64,000 nucleotides of DNA. Origin: Propionibacteriaceae bacterium (GTDB taxonomy: Bacteria; Actinomycetota; Actinomycetes; Propionibacteriales; Propionibacteriaceae). The notes below the pieces were generated by a model. It was not told where the DNA came from and made no database searches. It saw only the letters and a program-made list of their open reading frames with translations. The stretch spans positions 1 to 64,000 of the forward strand of contig JAISAO010000106.1 of NCBI GenBank assembly GCA_031266665.1. Direction: 5' to 3'. Both the position numbers and the translations under genes were made by a program. The first letter of the stretch is position 1, and the number at the start of each line of letters is the position of its first letter. Of this stretch, positions 1-7,861 are shown piece by piece.

Positions 1-1400
1 GGACCCCGGCGAAAAACCAGCCTTACCGTTGGAGCGGGGCGGCCTGGGTGGCGGTGACCGATAAGGCCGCGACTGACGCCGCAGCGTCGGCGGCCACGGC
101 TCAGACGGCGGCGGCCGCCGCGCAATCGACCGCTGACACGGCCAAGGCCAACGCGGCCGCCGCGCAGACCACCGCCGACCAGGCCAAGACCGCCGCCGCG
201 ACCGCTCAGACCGCCGCGAACACGGCTCAGACGACCGCCGCCGGGGCCAAGACCGACGCGGCCACGGCGCAGACGACCGCTAACGCCGCGCAGACCACCG
301 CTAACGCCGCGAAAACAGCAGCCGCGACCGCCCAGACGACCGCTGACACGGCCAAAACCAACGCCGCCACGGCCCAGACCGCCGCTGACACGGCCAAAAC
401 CAACGCCGCGACCGCCCAGACGACCGCTGACACGGCCAAAACCAACGCCGCCACGGCCCAGACAGCCGCCAACACCGCTCAGACAACCGCAAACACGGCT
501 AAGACTGATGCGGCCACGGCTTCGGCGGCGGCTGCCGACGCGGCCGGTATAGCCAATGGCAAGGGCAAGGTTATCTATGCGACGGCCGCGCCGACGGCGG
601 CGGCGGATAAGAACGCCAACAATCTTTGGATCGATATTTCCGGCAGCCCGGCGAAAAACCAGCCTTACCGTTGGAGCGGGGCGGCCTGGGTGGCGGTGAC
701 CGATAAGGCCGCGACTGACGCCGCCGCGTCGGCGGCCACGGCTCAGACGGCCGCCGCGACCGCTCAAACCACCGCCGACACGGCCAAAACCAATGCCGCC
801 ACGGCCCAGACCGCCGCCAACACCGCCCAAACCACCGCCGACACGGCCAAGACCAATGCGGCCACGGCCCAGACCGCCGCCAATAATGCTAAAGCCGCCG
901 CCGACGCCGCACAGACGACCGCTAACGCGGCCAAGACGGCCGCCGCGACCGCTCAAACCACCGCCGACGCCGCTAAGACCGCCGCCGCGACCGCGCAGAC
1001 CGCCGCGAACAATGCCGCCACGGCGGCGCAGACGGCCGCTAACGCCGCCGCCGCCGCGCAGACCACGGCCACCGCCGCTAAGACGGCCGCCGCGACCGCT
1101 CAAACCACCGCCGACGCCGCTAAGACGGCCGCCGCGTCGGCGTCCACGGCGGCGGCTGATGCCGCCGGGATCGCCAATGGCAAGGGCAAAGTGATCTATG
1201 CGACGGCCGCCCCGACAGCGACCGCCGACAAGAACGCGAACAACCTCTGGATCGACATTTCGGGGACTCCGGCTAAGAATCAGCCTTACCGTTGGACCGG
1301 GTCGGCCTGGGTCGCCATCACCGACAAGGCCGCGGTTGACGCGGCGGCTGCCGCCGCGACCGCCCAGGCCGCCGCCGCGACCGCGCAGACCACCGCCGAC
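1..1400 (+). repeat. In-frame repeat modules inside the tail protein gene
   Basis: The module encoding IANGKGKVIYATAAPT...NLWIDISG...PYRWSG.AWVA occurs around 541-770 and 1153-1390, and its last part is seen at 1-110. The copies are nearly identical at the DNA level. The spacers between them are imperfect arrays encoding AATAQTTADTAKT. Such arrays can gain or lose units by recombination. Confidence 0.85.
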
Positions 1401-2531
1401 CAGGCCAAGACCGCCGCCGCGACCGCCCAGACCGCCGCCAACAACGCCGCCACGGCCGCCGCCACAGCCCAGACCACCGCGAACAACGCTCAAACCTCGG
1501 CCACCCAGGCGGGCGCGGCAGCCGCAGCGGCGGCGGCCCGGGCCGGCGCGGCCCTGCTGGCCGCCGAAGACCTTATCCGGGACCCCTGCTTCGCCACCGG
1601 GGAGGACGGCCTGGGGACCGCCATCAACTTGTCCTACAGCCCCGCGCCGACCCTGCCCGCCGGCCTGGCGACGTGCGGCAGGACGGCCGCCGCCAACGGT
1701 GCTCCCGCCACCACCGTCCGAGCCGTCGTCCCCGGGGCGACTTACCGCATATCGGCGTGGGTCAGGCCGTCGGCCACGCCCACCGGCCCCGCCACCCCCG
1801 GGCCGGCCTTCAGATTCACCGTCTACCACGGGGCCTCCGGGACGACCGGGACGACCTCGCCCTGGCTCGCCATCGGCGCCGTCGACGCTTTCACCCGCGT
1901 CTCCTGGGATTGGACCTGCCCGGTCGACGGGTCGGTCACATCCGCGAGGATCGTGCTCAACGGGTCCTCGACCGGGGTCATGTGGTACATCACGGATTGG
2001 CACGCGAGGGACATCTCGGCGTCGAAGACCGCCGCCGACGCCGCCGCCCAAGCCATGGGCCTGCTCGCCACCACCGCCGCCACCTTGACCAGCCTGATCG
2101 ACCAAACGTCGTCCAACATCCTGCTCCAAGTCGGCTCCCAATACGCCACCACCACCGCCGTCGCCCAGGCCGTCACCGAATTACAGTCATCGCTCAGCCT
2201 GCTGGCCAACCAGTTGACGGTCTCCTTCTCCAACGCCCAATCCGCGACCGCCCAAGTCAACAACTCTCTGGTGGCGTGGAAGGCGACCGTGGAGACATGG
2301 TTCAAATTCTCGGCCGCCGGCCTCGACATAGGCAAGGCCGACAGCCCGTATTCCGTCCATTTAGACGAGGACGAACTGTCGTTCTTGCAGAACGGCAACA
2401 TTGTGGCCACCTTCACCAACCAGCAGTTGGTCGCCACCCGGGTCAACGCCACCGCCGAACTACGGTTCGGGCCTTTCGCGTGGTCGCAGTCGCAGGCCCG
2501 GACGGGCCTTTGGAACCTGGCCAAACGATAA
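1..2531 (+). CDS. Prophage tail fibre/host-specificity-like protein (5' end outside window)
   Basis: The reading frame is open from base 3, so the gene begins upstream of the window and the GTG at 48 is only an internal codon. The first two thirds are Ala/Thr/Gln/Lys-rich heptad-like sequence (ATAQTTADTAKT type), expected to form long coiled coils. They are interrupted by short globular modules with the core NLWIDISG...PYRWSGAAWVAV, a motif type common in siphophage tail proteins. From about 1550 on there is a carbohydrate-binding-like beta region (DLIRDPCF...), then helices and a C-terminal segment (GLDIGKADSPYSVHLDEDEL...) typical of phage minor tail proteins. It precedes other tail and lysis genes. 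A role in host recognition is inferred from family and position; the receptor is unknown. Confidence 0.8.
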   Translation, partial: TPAKNQPYRWSGAAWVAVTDKAATDAAASAATAQTAAAAAQSTADTAKANAAAAQTTADQAKTAAATAQTAANTAQTTAAGAKTDAATAQTTANAAQTTANAAKTAAATAQTTADTAKTNAATAQTAADTAKTNAATAQTTADTAKTNAATAQTAANTAQTTANTAKTDAATASAAAADAAGIANGKGKVIYATAAPTAAADKNANNLWIDISGSPAKNQPYRWSGAAWVAVTDKAATDAAASAATAQTAAATAQTTADTAKTNAATAQTAANTAQTTADTAKTNAATAQTAANNAKAAADAAQTTANAAKTAAATAQTTADAAKTAAATAQTAANNAATAAQTAANAAAAAQTTATAAKTAAATAQTTADAAKTAAASASTAAADAAGIANGKGKVIYATAAPTATADKNANNLWIDISGTPAKNQPYRWTGSAWVAITDKAAVDAAAAAATAQAAAATAQTTADQAKTAAATAQTAANNAATAAATAQTTANNAQTSATQAGAAAAAAAARAGAALLAAEDLIRDPCFATGEDGLGTAINLSYSPAPTLPAGLATCGRTAAANGAPATTVRAVVPGATYRISAWVRPSATPTGPATPGPAFRFTVYHGASGTTGTTSPWLAIGAVDAFTRVSWDWTCPVDGSVTSARIVLNGSSTGVMWYITDWHARDISASKTAADAAAQAMGLLATTAATLTSLIDQTSSNILLQVGSQYATTTAVAQAVTELQSSLSLLANQLTVSFSNAQSATAQVNNSLVAWKATVETWFKFSAAGLDIGKADSPYSVHLDEDELSFLQNGNIVATFTNQQLVATRVNATAELRFGPFAWSQSQARTGLWNLAKR

Positions 2532-2546
2532 GGACGGAGAGGGATT

Positions 2547-4490
2547 ATGGCTGATTATGTTTTCTCCGGCAACAACAAGACCGCGCTCCGGTTGACCGTC
2601 TCCCAAGGCGCCCAATCCATCGACGGGAATTACACCGACGTCAATTGGTGGGCCGGCTACGTCCAAGTCTCCGGGACCGGGGCCAGCTGGCAGCTTTACC
2701 ACAGCATCGCCGCCAGCGTCGTCATCGACGGGACGACGGTCTGGTCCGCGTCCAACCTGGACATGGACACGCGGGGCCTGGCCGCCGGCAACGCGCCCGG
2801 CTTCGCCTCCGGGACCAAACGCATCTATCACAACGCCGACGGGACCAAGACCGTCGCCTGCTCGGCGTCGTGCTCCGACCCGCAAGGCGTCTTCGGGTCG
2901 GCCTCCGGCAGTCTCAGCCTGGCGTTGACCACCATCCCTAGGGCCACCACCCCAACCCTGTCCAAAACCAGCCAAGACATCAACGGCTCCGACTCCGTGA
3001 CCGTCAACCTGCCCCGCGCCTCGTCCTCGTTCACCCACGACGTGAGCGTGGCCGTCGCCGGCACCGTGGTGGCGTCGGCCACCGGCCAGGCCACCAGCTG
3101 GGCCTACACCATCCCCGCCGCCCGTGTCGCCCTGCTCCCGGACACCACATCGGCGGCGGCCGTCGTCACCGTCACCACCAAAAGCGGGTCCGCCGTCATC
3201 GGCGTCAAAACCATCAGCCTGACCGTCAACGTGCCGACGACGATCGTCCCCGCCGGGACGCTCGCCGCCGCCCGCGTCGACAACGCCGTGCCCACCGCCT
3301 GGGCCGTCTACGTACAAGGCTATTCCGGGGTCACGCTCAACCTCACTAGCCCCGCCCCCGGGACGGGCGCGACCTTGAAGACCTGGACCATCAGCGGCCC
3401 CGACGGGTCGGCCTCCGGGACCTACGACGGGGCCGCCGCCAAATCCCTGGCCGTCTCCCGCCTCCCCACATCCGGGGCGCAAACCTACACCGCCGTCATC
3501 ACCGACAGCCGGGGACGCACGACCACCAAAACAGTCTCTATAACCGTCCAGCCTTATTCCCCGCCCGTCATCACCAATCCCACAGCCGTGCGCTGCGACT
3601 CGGCCGGAACGGCCTCCGAGACCGGCACCTACGCCAAAACCCAGGCCACAGTCTCAATATCCTCCGTCTCATCCAAAAACACGTCCACGAACACCGTCGC
3701 CTACCGCAAATCCGGGGCCACCGCCTTCGGCACGGAAACCGCGTTCACCAGCGGGGCCGCGAAAACAATCGGCGCGAACGACATGGCCGTCGACTACCCC
3801 TGGGAAATCAGGTGGACCGTCAAAGACGGCCTAACCACCACCACCCAAGTCATAACCACCGTCGGCCCCACCTTCTACTACCAATCCTTCGACGCCAACT
3901 CCGGGGCCGTCGCCTTAGGCGGCCCCGCCGAAACCACCAAACGCCTCCGCGTGTATAACACTCTGCCCGTCCAAATCGACGGCGTGGCGACTTTCGCGCA
4001 GACCATCGCCGGGTCGGTCAACGGCAGCGCCGCCAAGCTCACCACCGCCCGCACCATCGCCCTGGCCGGGGCCGTCACCGGCAGCGCCGCCTTCGACGGT
4101 TCGGCCAACGCCTCGATCACGGCCGCCCTCGGGACCGCCGCCCACGCCTTCACCTACAATTCCGCCTACGCCTTGTACAACGCCGATTACGCCGTGCCCC
4201 GGGTCGTCGCCATCGGGGCCATGCGGATATTCGAGGGCGGCATGGTGAAAAACAACGCCGCCCAATCCGTCGCCGCCTCCACCTATGTGGTCGTCGGAAC
4301 CATCCCGGCGGCCGTCGCCCCGCCGAAAAACCGCATCGTCCCGTGCCTCGTCCAAACCTCGGGCGGCTACGTCATGGCCGCCCTACGCATAACCACGGCC
4401 GGGGAAGTCGCCTGGGTCTACATCAACGGGGCGCTCACCATCGCCGCCAACTCCTACATCGCCCTGCCCACAATCATCTGGGTGGCCTAA
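2547..4490 (+). CDS. Prophage minor structural (tail) protein, DUF859-like
   Basis: A 647-residue protein beginning MADYVFSGNN, behind a good ribosome site (ggagagg, 16 bases after the tail protein stop). The N-terminus (LTVSQGAQSIDGNYTDVNW, then strands ending in SLALTTIPRA) matches the layout of DUF859 tail proteins of Gram-positive siphophages. It is followed by several Ig-like beta domains and a C-terminal region of short beta repeats (TARTIALAGAVTGSAAFDGS). No enzyme motif is visible. It likely forms part of the tail tip or baseplate. Family assignment is from motif recognition only. Confidence 0.75.
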   Translation: MADYVFSGNNKTALRLTVSQGAQSIDGNYTDVNWWAGYVQVSGTGASWQLYHSIAASVVIDGTTVWSASNLDMDTRGLAAGNAPGFASGTKRIYHNADGTKTVACSASCSDPQGVFGSASGSLSLALTTIPRATTPTLSKTSQDINGSDSVTVNLPRASSSFTHDVSVAVAGTVVASATGQATSWAYTIPAARVALLPDTTSAAAVVTVTTKSGSAVIGVKTISLTVNVPTTIVPAGTLAAARVDNAVPTAWAVYVQGYSGVTLNLTSPAPGTGATLKTWTISGPDGSASGTYDGAAAKSLAVSRLPTSGAQTYTAVITDSRGRTTTKTVSITVQPYSPPVITNPTAVRCDSAGTASETGTYAKTQATVSISSVSSKNTSTNTVAYRKSGATAFGTETAFTSGAAKTIGANDMAVDYPWEIRWTVKDGLTTTTQVITTVGPTFYYQSFDANSGAVALGGPAETTKRLRVYNTLPVQIDGVATFAQTIAGSVNGSAAKLTTARTIALAGAVTGSAAFDGSANASITAALGTAAHAFTYNSAYALYNADYAVPRVVAIGAMRIFEGGMVKNNAAQSVAASTYVVVGTIPAAVAPPKNRIVPCLVQTSGGYVMAALRITTAGEVAWVYINGALTIAANSYIALPTIIWVA

Positions 4491-4526
4491 CCCCGACCGC
4501 CCCAGCACCCACGAAAGGAAAACAAT

Positions 4527-5519
4527 ATGAGTAACTACGATTGGGAGAACGTCGGCTTCGAGTACATGCTGCTCCCGGCCGGCTTATGGACACCCGGCCG
4601 AATCGGCGGCCACCCACGGTTCGCCGTCCTCCACCACGCCGTCGCTTTCACCATCGAGCAGATTTATGCCGCTTGGACCGGCGGCCGGCAAACCTCGGCC
4701 CACTACGGCGTCCAAGACGGCCGCGTCGTCCAATTCGTCCACGACAAAGACACCGCCTGGGCCACCGGAAACAACACCGGCAACGCCCAGGGCATCAGCA
4801 TCGAGCACGTCAACTCCCAACTGGCCCCCGACTACCCCGTGTCCGACGCCACCTTCAACACCGGCGCCCGCCTGGTCGCCGCCCTCCACCGCTACTACGG
4901 CTGGGGCCGCCCGACGAGGGCCACCGTCAAGGCCCACCAGGAGTTCTCGGCCACGGCCTGCCCCGGCCCCTACCTGATGGCCAACCTCGACCGATACATC
5001 GCTTTGGCCGCCGCCATGTACGACGGCCAAGACCCGGCCCCCGCCCCGGCGCCCACCCAGCCAGCGCCCGCGCCGGCCCCCGCCCCGGCCGCCGGCCAAC
5101 CCCACGTCACCTACCAGGCCCGCACCCAGAAGCACGGCTGGCTGCCGCCCGTCACCGACCTGGCCGACTACGCCGGCTGGGAGAACTCCCCGATCACCGA
5201 CGTGGCCATGAGCGTGTCTGAGGGCACCGTCGAGTATCAGGTCCATGAGCTGGGCGGCGGCTGGCTGCCCAAGGTCACCGGCTTCAACCTCAACGACCCG
5301 ATCAACGGATACGCCGGGGCCGGCCGGCCCATCGACGCCATCCGTGCCTATCTCCACTCGCCTGGCCGGAACAAGGTCATCGAGTACCGGACCGCCGCGC
5401 CCGGCGGCGACTACTACCCCTGGCAGCGCGACGACGAGACCACCAACGGCCAAGACGGATACGCCGGAGCCCTCGGCCGGCCCATCGGCCGGGTCCAAGC
5501 CCACATCACCGCCCACTGA
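4527..5519 (+). CDS. Phage endolysin, N-acetylmuramoyl-L-alanine amidase
   Basis: A 330-residue amidase_2/PGRP-fold enzyme expected to cut the bond between MurNAc and L-Ala in peptidoglycan. Zinc ligands are visible: the second His of LHHAV (about residue 33), His in KAHQEF and Cys in TACPG (about 150). A Pro/Ala linker (about 168-190) leads to three C-terminal repeats of about 40 residues (YQ..T..HGWLP.V.D, YQVHELGGGWLPKV, YRTAAPGG..YPW) that resemble clostridial hydrophobic-W cell-wall-binding repeats. The ribosome site is gaaagga. It heads the lysis module, followed at once by the holin. Confidence 0.9.
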   Translation: MSNYDWENVGFEYMLLPAGLWTPGRIGGHPRFAVLHHAVAFTIEQIYAAWTGGRQTSAHYGVQDGRVVQFVHDKDTAWATGNNTGNAQGISIEHVNSQLAPDYPVSDATFNTGARLVAALHRYYGWGRPTRATVKAHQEFSATACPGPYLMANLDRYIALAAAMYDGQDPAPAPAPTQPAPAPAPAPAAGQPHVTYQARTQKHGWLPPVTDLADYAGWENSPITDVAMSVSEGTVEYQVHELGGGWLPKVTGFNLNDPINGYAGAGRPIDAIRAYLHSPGRNKVIEYRTAAPGGDYYPWQRDDETTNGQDGYAGALGRPIGRVQAHITAH

Positions 5520-5534
5520 GAAAGGAAACCAATC

Positions 5535-5768
5535 ATGCAAGCCATGAGCACTTGGGCGTACTGGAGGGCCGTCATCGAACGCGCCGCCTCGACCTTCCTG
5601 GAGGCTTTCATCCCCCTCGTCGGGTCCGGCCCGTTGACCGGGTTGGACTGGCCGGAGGCACTGGGCCTGGCCGGGTCGGCGGCTTTCCTGTCGGTCCTCA
5701 AATCCCTGCTCGCGGGGCTGCGGACCGGCGGGCCGTCGGTCGGCGGCCAAGAGACCCTGGGGGACTGA
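5535..5768 (+). CDS. Phage holin, r1t-like
   Basis: A 77-residue membrane protein 15 bases after the endolysin. It starts MQAMSTWAYW and has the pattern of r1t-type holins: an N-terminal amphipathic ERAASTFLEAF region, then GLDWPEALGLAGSAAFLSVLKSL with hydrophobic spans. Ribosome site aaaggaaa lies before ATG 5535; ATG 5544 is an alternative. It should form membrane holes that release the endolysin. Confidence 0.8.
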   Translation: MQAMSTWAYWRAVIERAASTFLEAFIPLVGSGPLTGLDWPEALGLAGSAAFLSVLKSLLAGLRTGGPSVGGQETLGD

Positions 5769-6046
5769 TGGCCGTCGAGGCGCTGATCGCCGCCCTCGGC
5801 GTCATCGGCTCGGTCTGCGCGGCCATCCTGGCCTCCCGCAGCCAGACCATGGCCGTCCTCAGCGGGTTGACGAAAACCCTCCAAGACCGTGTGGCCGAGT
5901 TGGAGGCCCAGGTCCGAGATCTATGGGACGAGCGCCGCAAAGACGCCGGCCTGATTCGGCGCATGGGCGACCACATCGACGTGCTGGAGGACCACATCCG
6001 GCAGGAGAAGGGACCACCGCCGCCGCCCCGCCCCGAAGGCCTCTGA
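5768..6046 (+). CDS. Small membrane/coiled-coil protein of the lysis module
   Basis: A 92-residue protein translationally coupled to the holin (TGATG overlap at 5766-5770). An N-terminal hydrophobic helix (LIAALGVIGSVCAAILA) is followed by a charged coiled coil (LTKTLQDRVAELEAQV...DHIDVLEDHI) and a short proline tail. I do not recognise a named family. Similar small proteins sit next to holins in actinophages. The longer frame starting at 5552 overlaps the holin and is unlikely to be used. Confidence 0.7.
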   Translation: MAVEALIAALGVIGSVCAAILASRSQTMAVLSGLTKTLQDRVAELEAQVRDLWDERRKDAGLIRRMGDHIDVLEDHIRQEKGPPPPPRPEGL

Positions 6047-6055
6047 CGGAGATCA

Positions 6056-6096
6056 CGCCCCCCGGGGGCCGACTTGTGAGCGGCCCCCGGGGGGCG
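6056..6096 (+). terminator. Perfect 16-bp hairpin ending the prophage lysis operon
   Basis: Arm 6056-6071 (cgccccccgggggccg) pairs perfectly with 6081-6096 around a nine-base loop. It lies 10 bases after the last lysis gene. There is no T-run, as is usual in very GC-rich genomes. Confidence 0.8.
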
Positions 6097-6243
6097 CAAC
6101 CCCGGCCACCACATTCCTAAACTCGGACCGCCGACGAGCCGCCCACACCACTGGATGCGCCAGTCGCTGTGGGGGTGACCGCCAGGCGTCCAACCTTCCG
6201 AAGAATGGTCTAATGAATGGTACAGCCCCCTTACACGCGCGTG
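6097..6243. other. Intergenic prophage end
   Basis: No gene is seen. The stretch just before 6244 (gcccccttacacgcgcgtga) looks like a tRNA acceptor 5' strand but lacks a proper D arm, so it probably belongs to the phage side of the attachment site. Confidence 0.5.
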
Positions 6244-6294
6244 AGCATCTGACTGTTAATCAGAGGGTTCCTGGTTCGAGTCCAGGCGGGGGAG
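6244..6294 (+). pseudogene. tRNA-Asn(GTT) 3' fragment, candidate prophage attR
   Basis: From the anticodon stem on, the sequence is a normal tRNA-Asn. Anticodon stem 6248-6252/6260-6264, loop ctgttaa with anticodon GTT at 6255-6257, T stem cctgg/ccagg (6270-6274/6282-6286) with loop ttcgagt, then acceptor 3' strand cggggga. Upstream there is no room for a D arm, so the gene is incomplete. A prophage on the left and a tRNA 3' half at its border is what integration into a tRNA gene leaves at the right junction. The intact tRNA should lie at the left end, outside the window. Confidence 0.75.
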
Positions 6295-6472
6295 CCCAGT
6301 CCGAGTCTGAGAACAGTCCCCCCGATCCTCTGAGAGCAGGCCCTCCGATCCACCGCCTGAGAATGGTTTGGGACGGGTGCGGGCGCTTGGACGGGTTCCC
6401 GACGGGTGATCGTCGGAGGGATCCCTCCGACCCGGGCTGAAGCTGGAAACCCGGGGCGGAAGGACCTTCCAA

Positions 6473-6517
6473 CCCTGATCCGACGCTGCTCTACTACCGA
6501 GCGGCGGCGGATCAGGG
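6473..6517 (-). terminator. Hairpin downstream of the alcohol dehydrogenase gene
   Basis: Arm 6473-6491 pairs with 6499-6517 (two mismatched or G-T positions) around a seven-base loop, directly after the adh stop. It belongs to a dispersed palindrome family with core gatccaccg...cggtggatc seen elsewhere in the window. The 6295-6472 stretch before it holds no gene I can support. Confidence 0.65.
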
Positions 6518-6519
6518 GC

Positions 6520-7557
6520 TCAGGGCACCAGAACGGCGCGGCCGATGACCTGGCCCTGGTGCAGGCGGTGGTAGGCCTCAACGCCGTCGTCGAGGTTGTA
6601 GCGCTCGGTGTGGATCTTGAGGAAGCCCTGTTGGGCCAGCGCCACCACGTCGTAGAGATCGCCCCGGGTGCCCCAGTAGGGCGACGACACCTGGCACTCG
6701 TAGGGCACGGCGCCAAAGCCGACTTTGGCCAGCCCGCCGCCGATGCCGACGATGTTCCAGTCGCCCCGCACCTTGGTCATCTGGGCGCCCAAGTCGATGG
6801 TGGCCTGGATGCCGACGAAGTCGAAGACGGCCTCCGCGCCCCGCCCGGAGGTCAGGTCTTTGACCGCCTTGACGGCGTCGGCGTTGCTGACGAAGGTGTA
6901 GTCGGCCCCGACCGTGCGGGCCAGCTTGAGGTGGTCGGCCGAGACGTCGACGGCCACGACGGTGGCCGGGGTCAGGTGCTTCAGGATCTGGATGGCGACG
7001 TGGCCCAATCCGCCGACCCCCAGCACCACGGCCAAGGAGTTGGCGGTCAGCTTGCCCCGGGAGTGCTGGATGGCGTGGTAGGGCGTCAGGGCGGCGTCGG
7101 TCAGGGGCACGGCTTGGACCGGGTCGAGGTCGCCGATCGGGATGCAGTAACGCGCCCGGTCGACCAGCATGTACTCGGCGCAGCCGCCGTCGTGGCCCAG
7201 CCCGGGCGGGGTGATGCCGCGGCTGGCGGCCTCGTAACAGTAGTTCTCGTAGCCCTCGGCGCACATCCGGCAGCGGCCGCAACCCCAGGGGCCGTAGATC
7301 ATGACATTCTCACCGATGGTCACCAGCGGCTTGGCGCCCTCGCCGGCGTCCACGATGGTGCCGACGCACTCGTGGCCCAAGGTCATCGGCAGCTTGTAGC
7401 CGGCCTGGGCGGCGAAAGTGTTCATGACGGCGATGTCGGAGTGACACAGGCCGGCGGCGGTGATCTTGATCAGGACCTGGCCCGGGCCGGGCGTGGGCTC
7501 GGGGATGTCGCGCAGCTCGGGCCACTGCTGGGGCTTGATCAATTGGATGGCTCGCAT
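6520..7557 (-). CDS. Zinc-dependent NAD(P)-linked alcohol dehydrogenase
   Basis: A 345-residue medium-chain dehydrogenase. Catalytic zinc ligands are Cys in GLCHSD (about 38) and His-Glu in GHE (about 62). The structural zinc site is CGRCRMCAEGYENYC (about 93-107). The nucleotide-binding motif is GVGGLG (about 178). The sequence resembles the broad-range secondary ADH type of actinomycetes and should interconvert alcohols and aldehydes or ketones in the cytoplasm. Ribosome site gaggag lies before ATG 7557. It appears monocistronic, with a hairpin terminator at 6473-6517. The substrate cannot be told from sequence. Confidence 0.9.
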   Translation of the reverse strand: MRAIQLIKPQQWPELRDIPEPTPGPGQVLIKITAAGLCHSDIAVMNTFAAQAGYKLPMTLGHECVGTIVDAGEGAKPLVTIGENVMIYGPWGCGRCRMCAEGYENYCYEAASRGITPPGLGHDGGCAEYMLVDRARYCIPIGDLDPVQAVPLTDAALTPYHAIQHSRGKLTANSLAVVLGVGGLGHVAIQILKHLTPATVVAVDVSADHLKLARTVGADYTFVSNADAVKAVKDLTSGRGAEAVFDFVGIQATIDLGAQMTKVRGDWNIVGIGGGLAKVGFGAVPYECQVSSPYWGTRGDLYDVVALAQQGFLKIHTERYNLDDGVEAYHRLHQGQVIGRAVLVP

Positions 7558-7861
7558 CTTGTCTCCTCTTCGATTCGGCGGCCCCGCGGTCGAACGCGGT
7601 TGGCCGGTTTGTGGACGTTGTTGTCACACCGTCTGCGAGCGTAGCCCCGCCGGCCCCGTTCTCGCACATCTGGTTACGCTCACGGTTAGAGATTGGGAAA
7701 ACGTGCCGAACGGTGGCCGTCTAACCAGTTTGGCGGCGAGGCTGTTGCCGAGCGGGGCGACGTTCGGCGGGTCGGTGTCCAGGGGAAGCCAGGCGGTTGG
7801 CTGACGACACCCGGTTGGCGCGGGCGCGGCTCGTTGGCGGGTTCGGGCTGGCGGGTCGGGC
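7558..7861. other. Intergenic region between adh and sbcC
   Basis: About 300 bases containing no convincing gene, RNA or strong hairpin. It must hold the adh promoter and the 3' end signals of sbcC, but I see no clear boxes. Confidence 0.5.

Noticed and set aside
2460..3482. 340-codon minus-strand frame over the DUF859-like tail gene
   Set aside because: Gly/Asp/Val-rich shadow without start signals.
5552..5767. Extended N-terminus of the small lysis protein
   Set aside because: It would overlap the whole holin gene; the coupled ATG at 5768 is sufficient.
6229..6294. Complete tRNA-Asn gene
   Set aside because: Only 30 bases precede the anticodon and no D arm with a normal loop can be formed; the 5' acceptor-like run pairs only partly.
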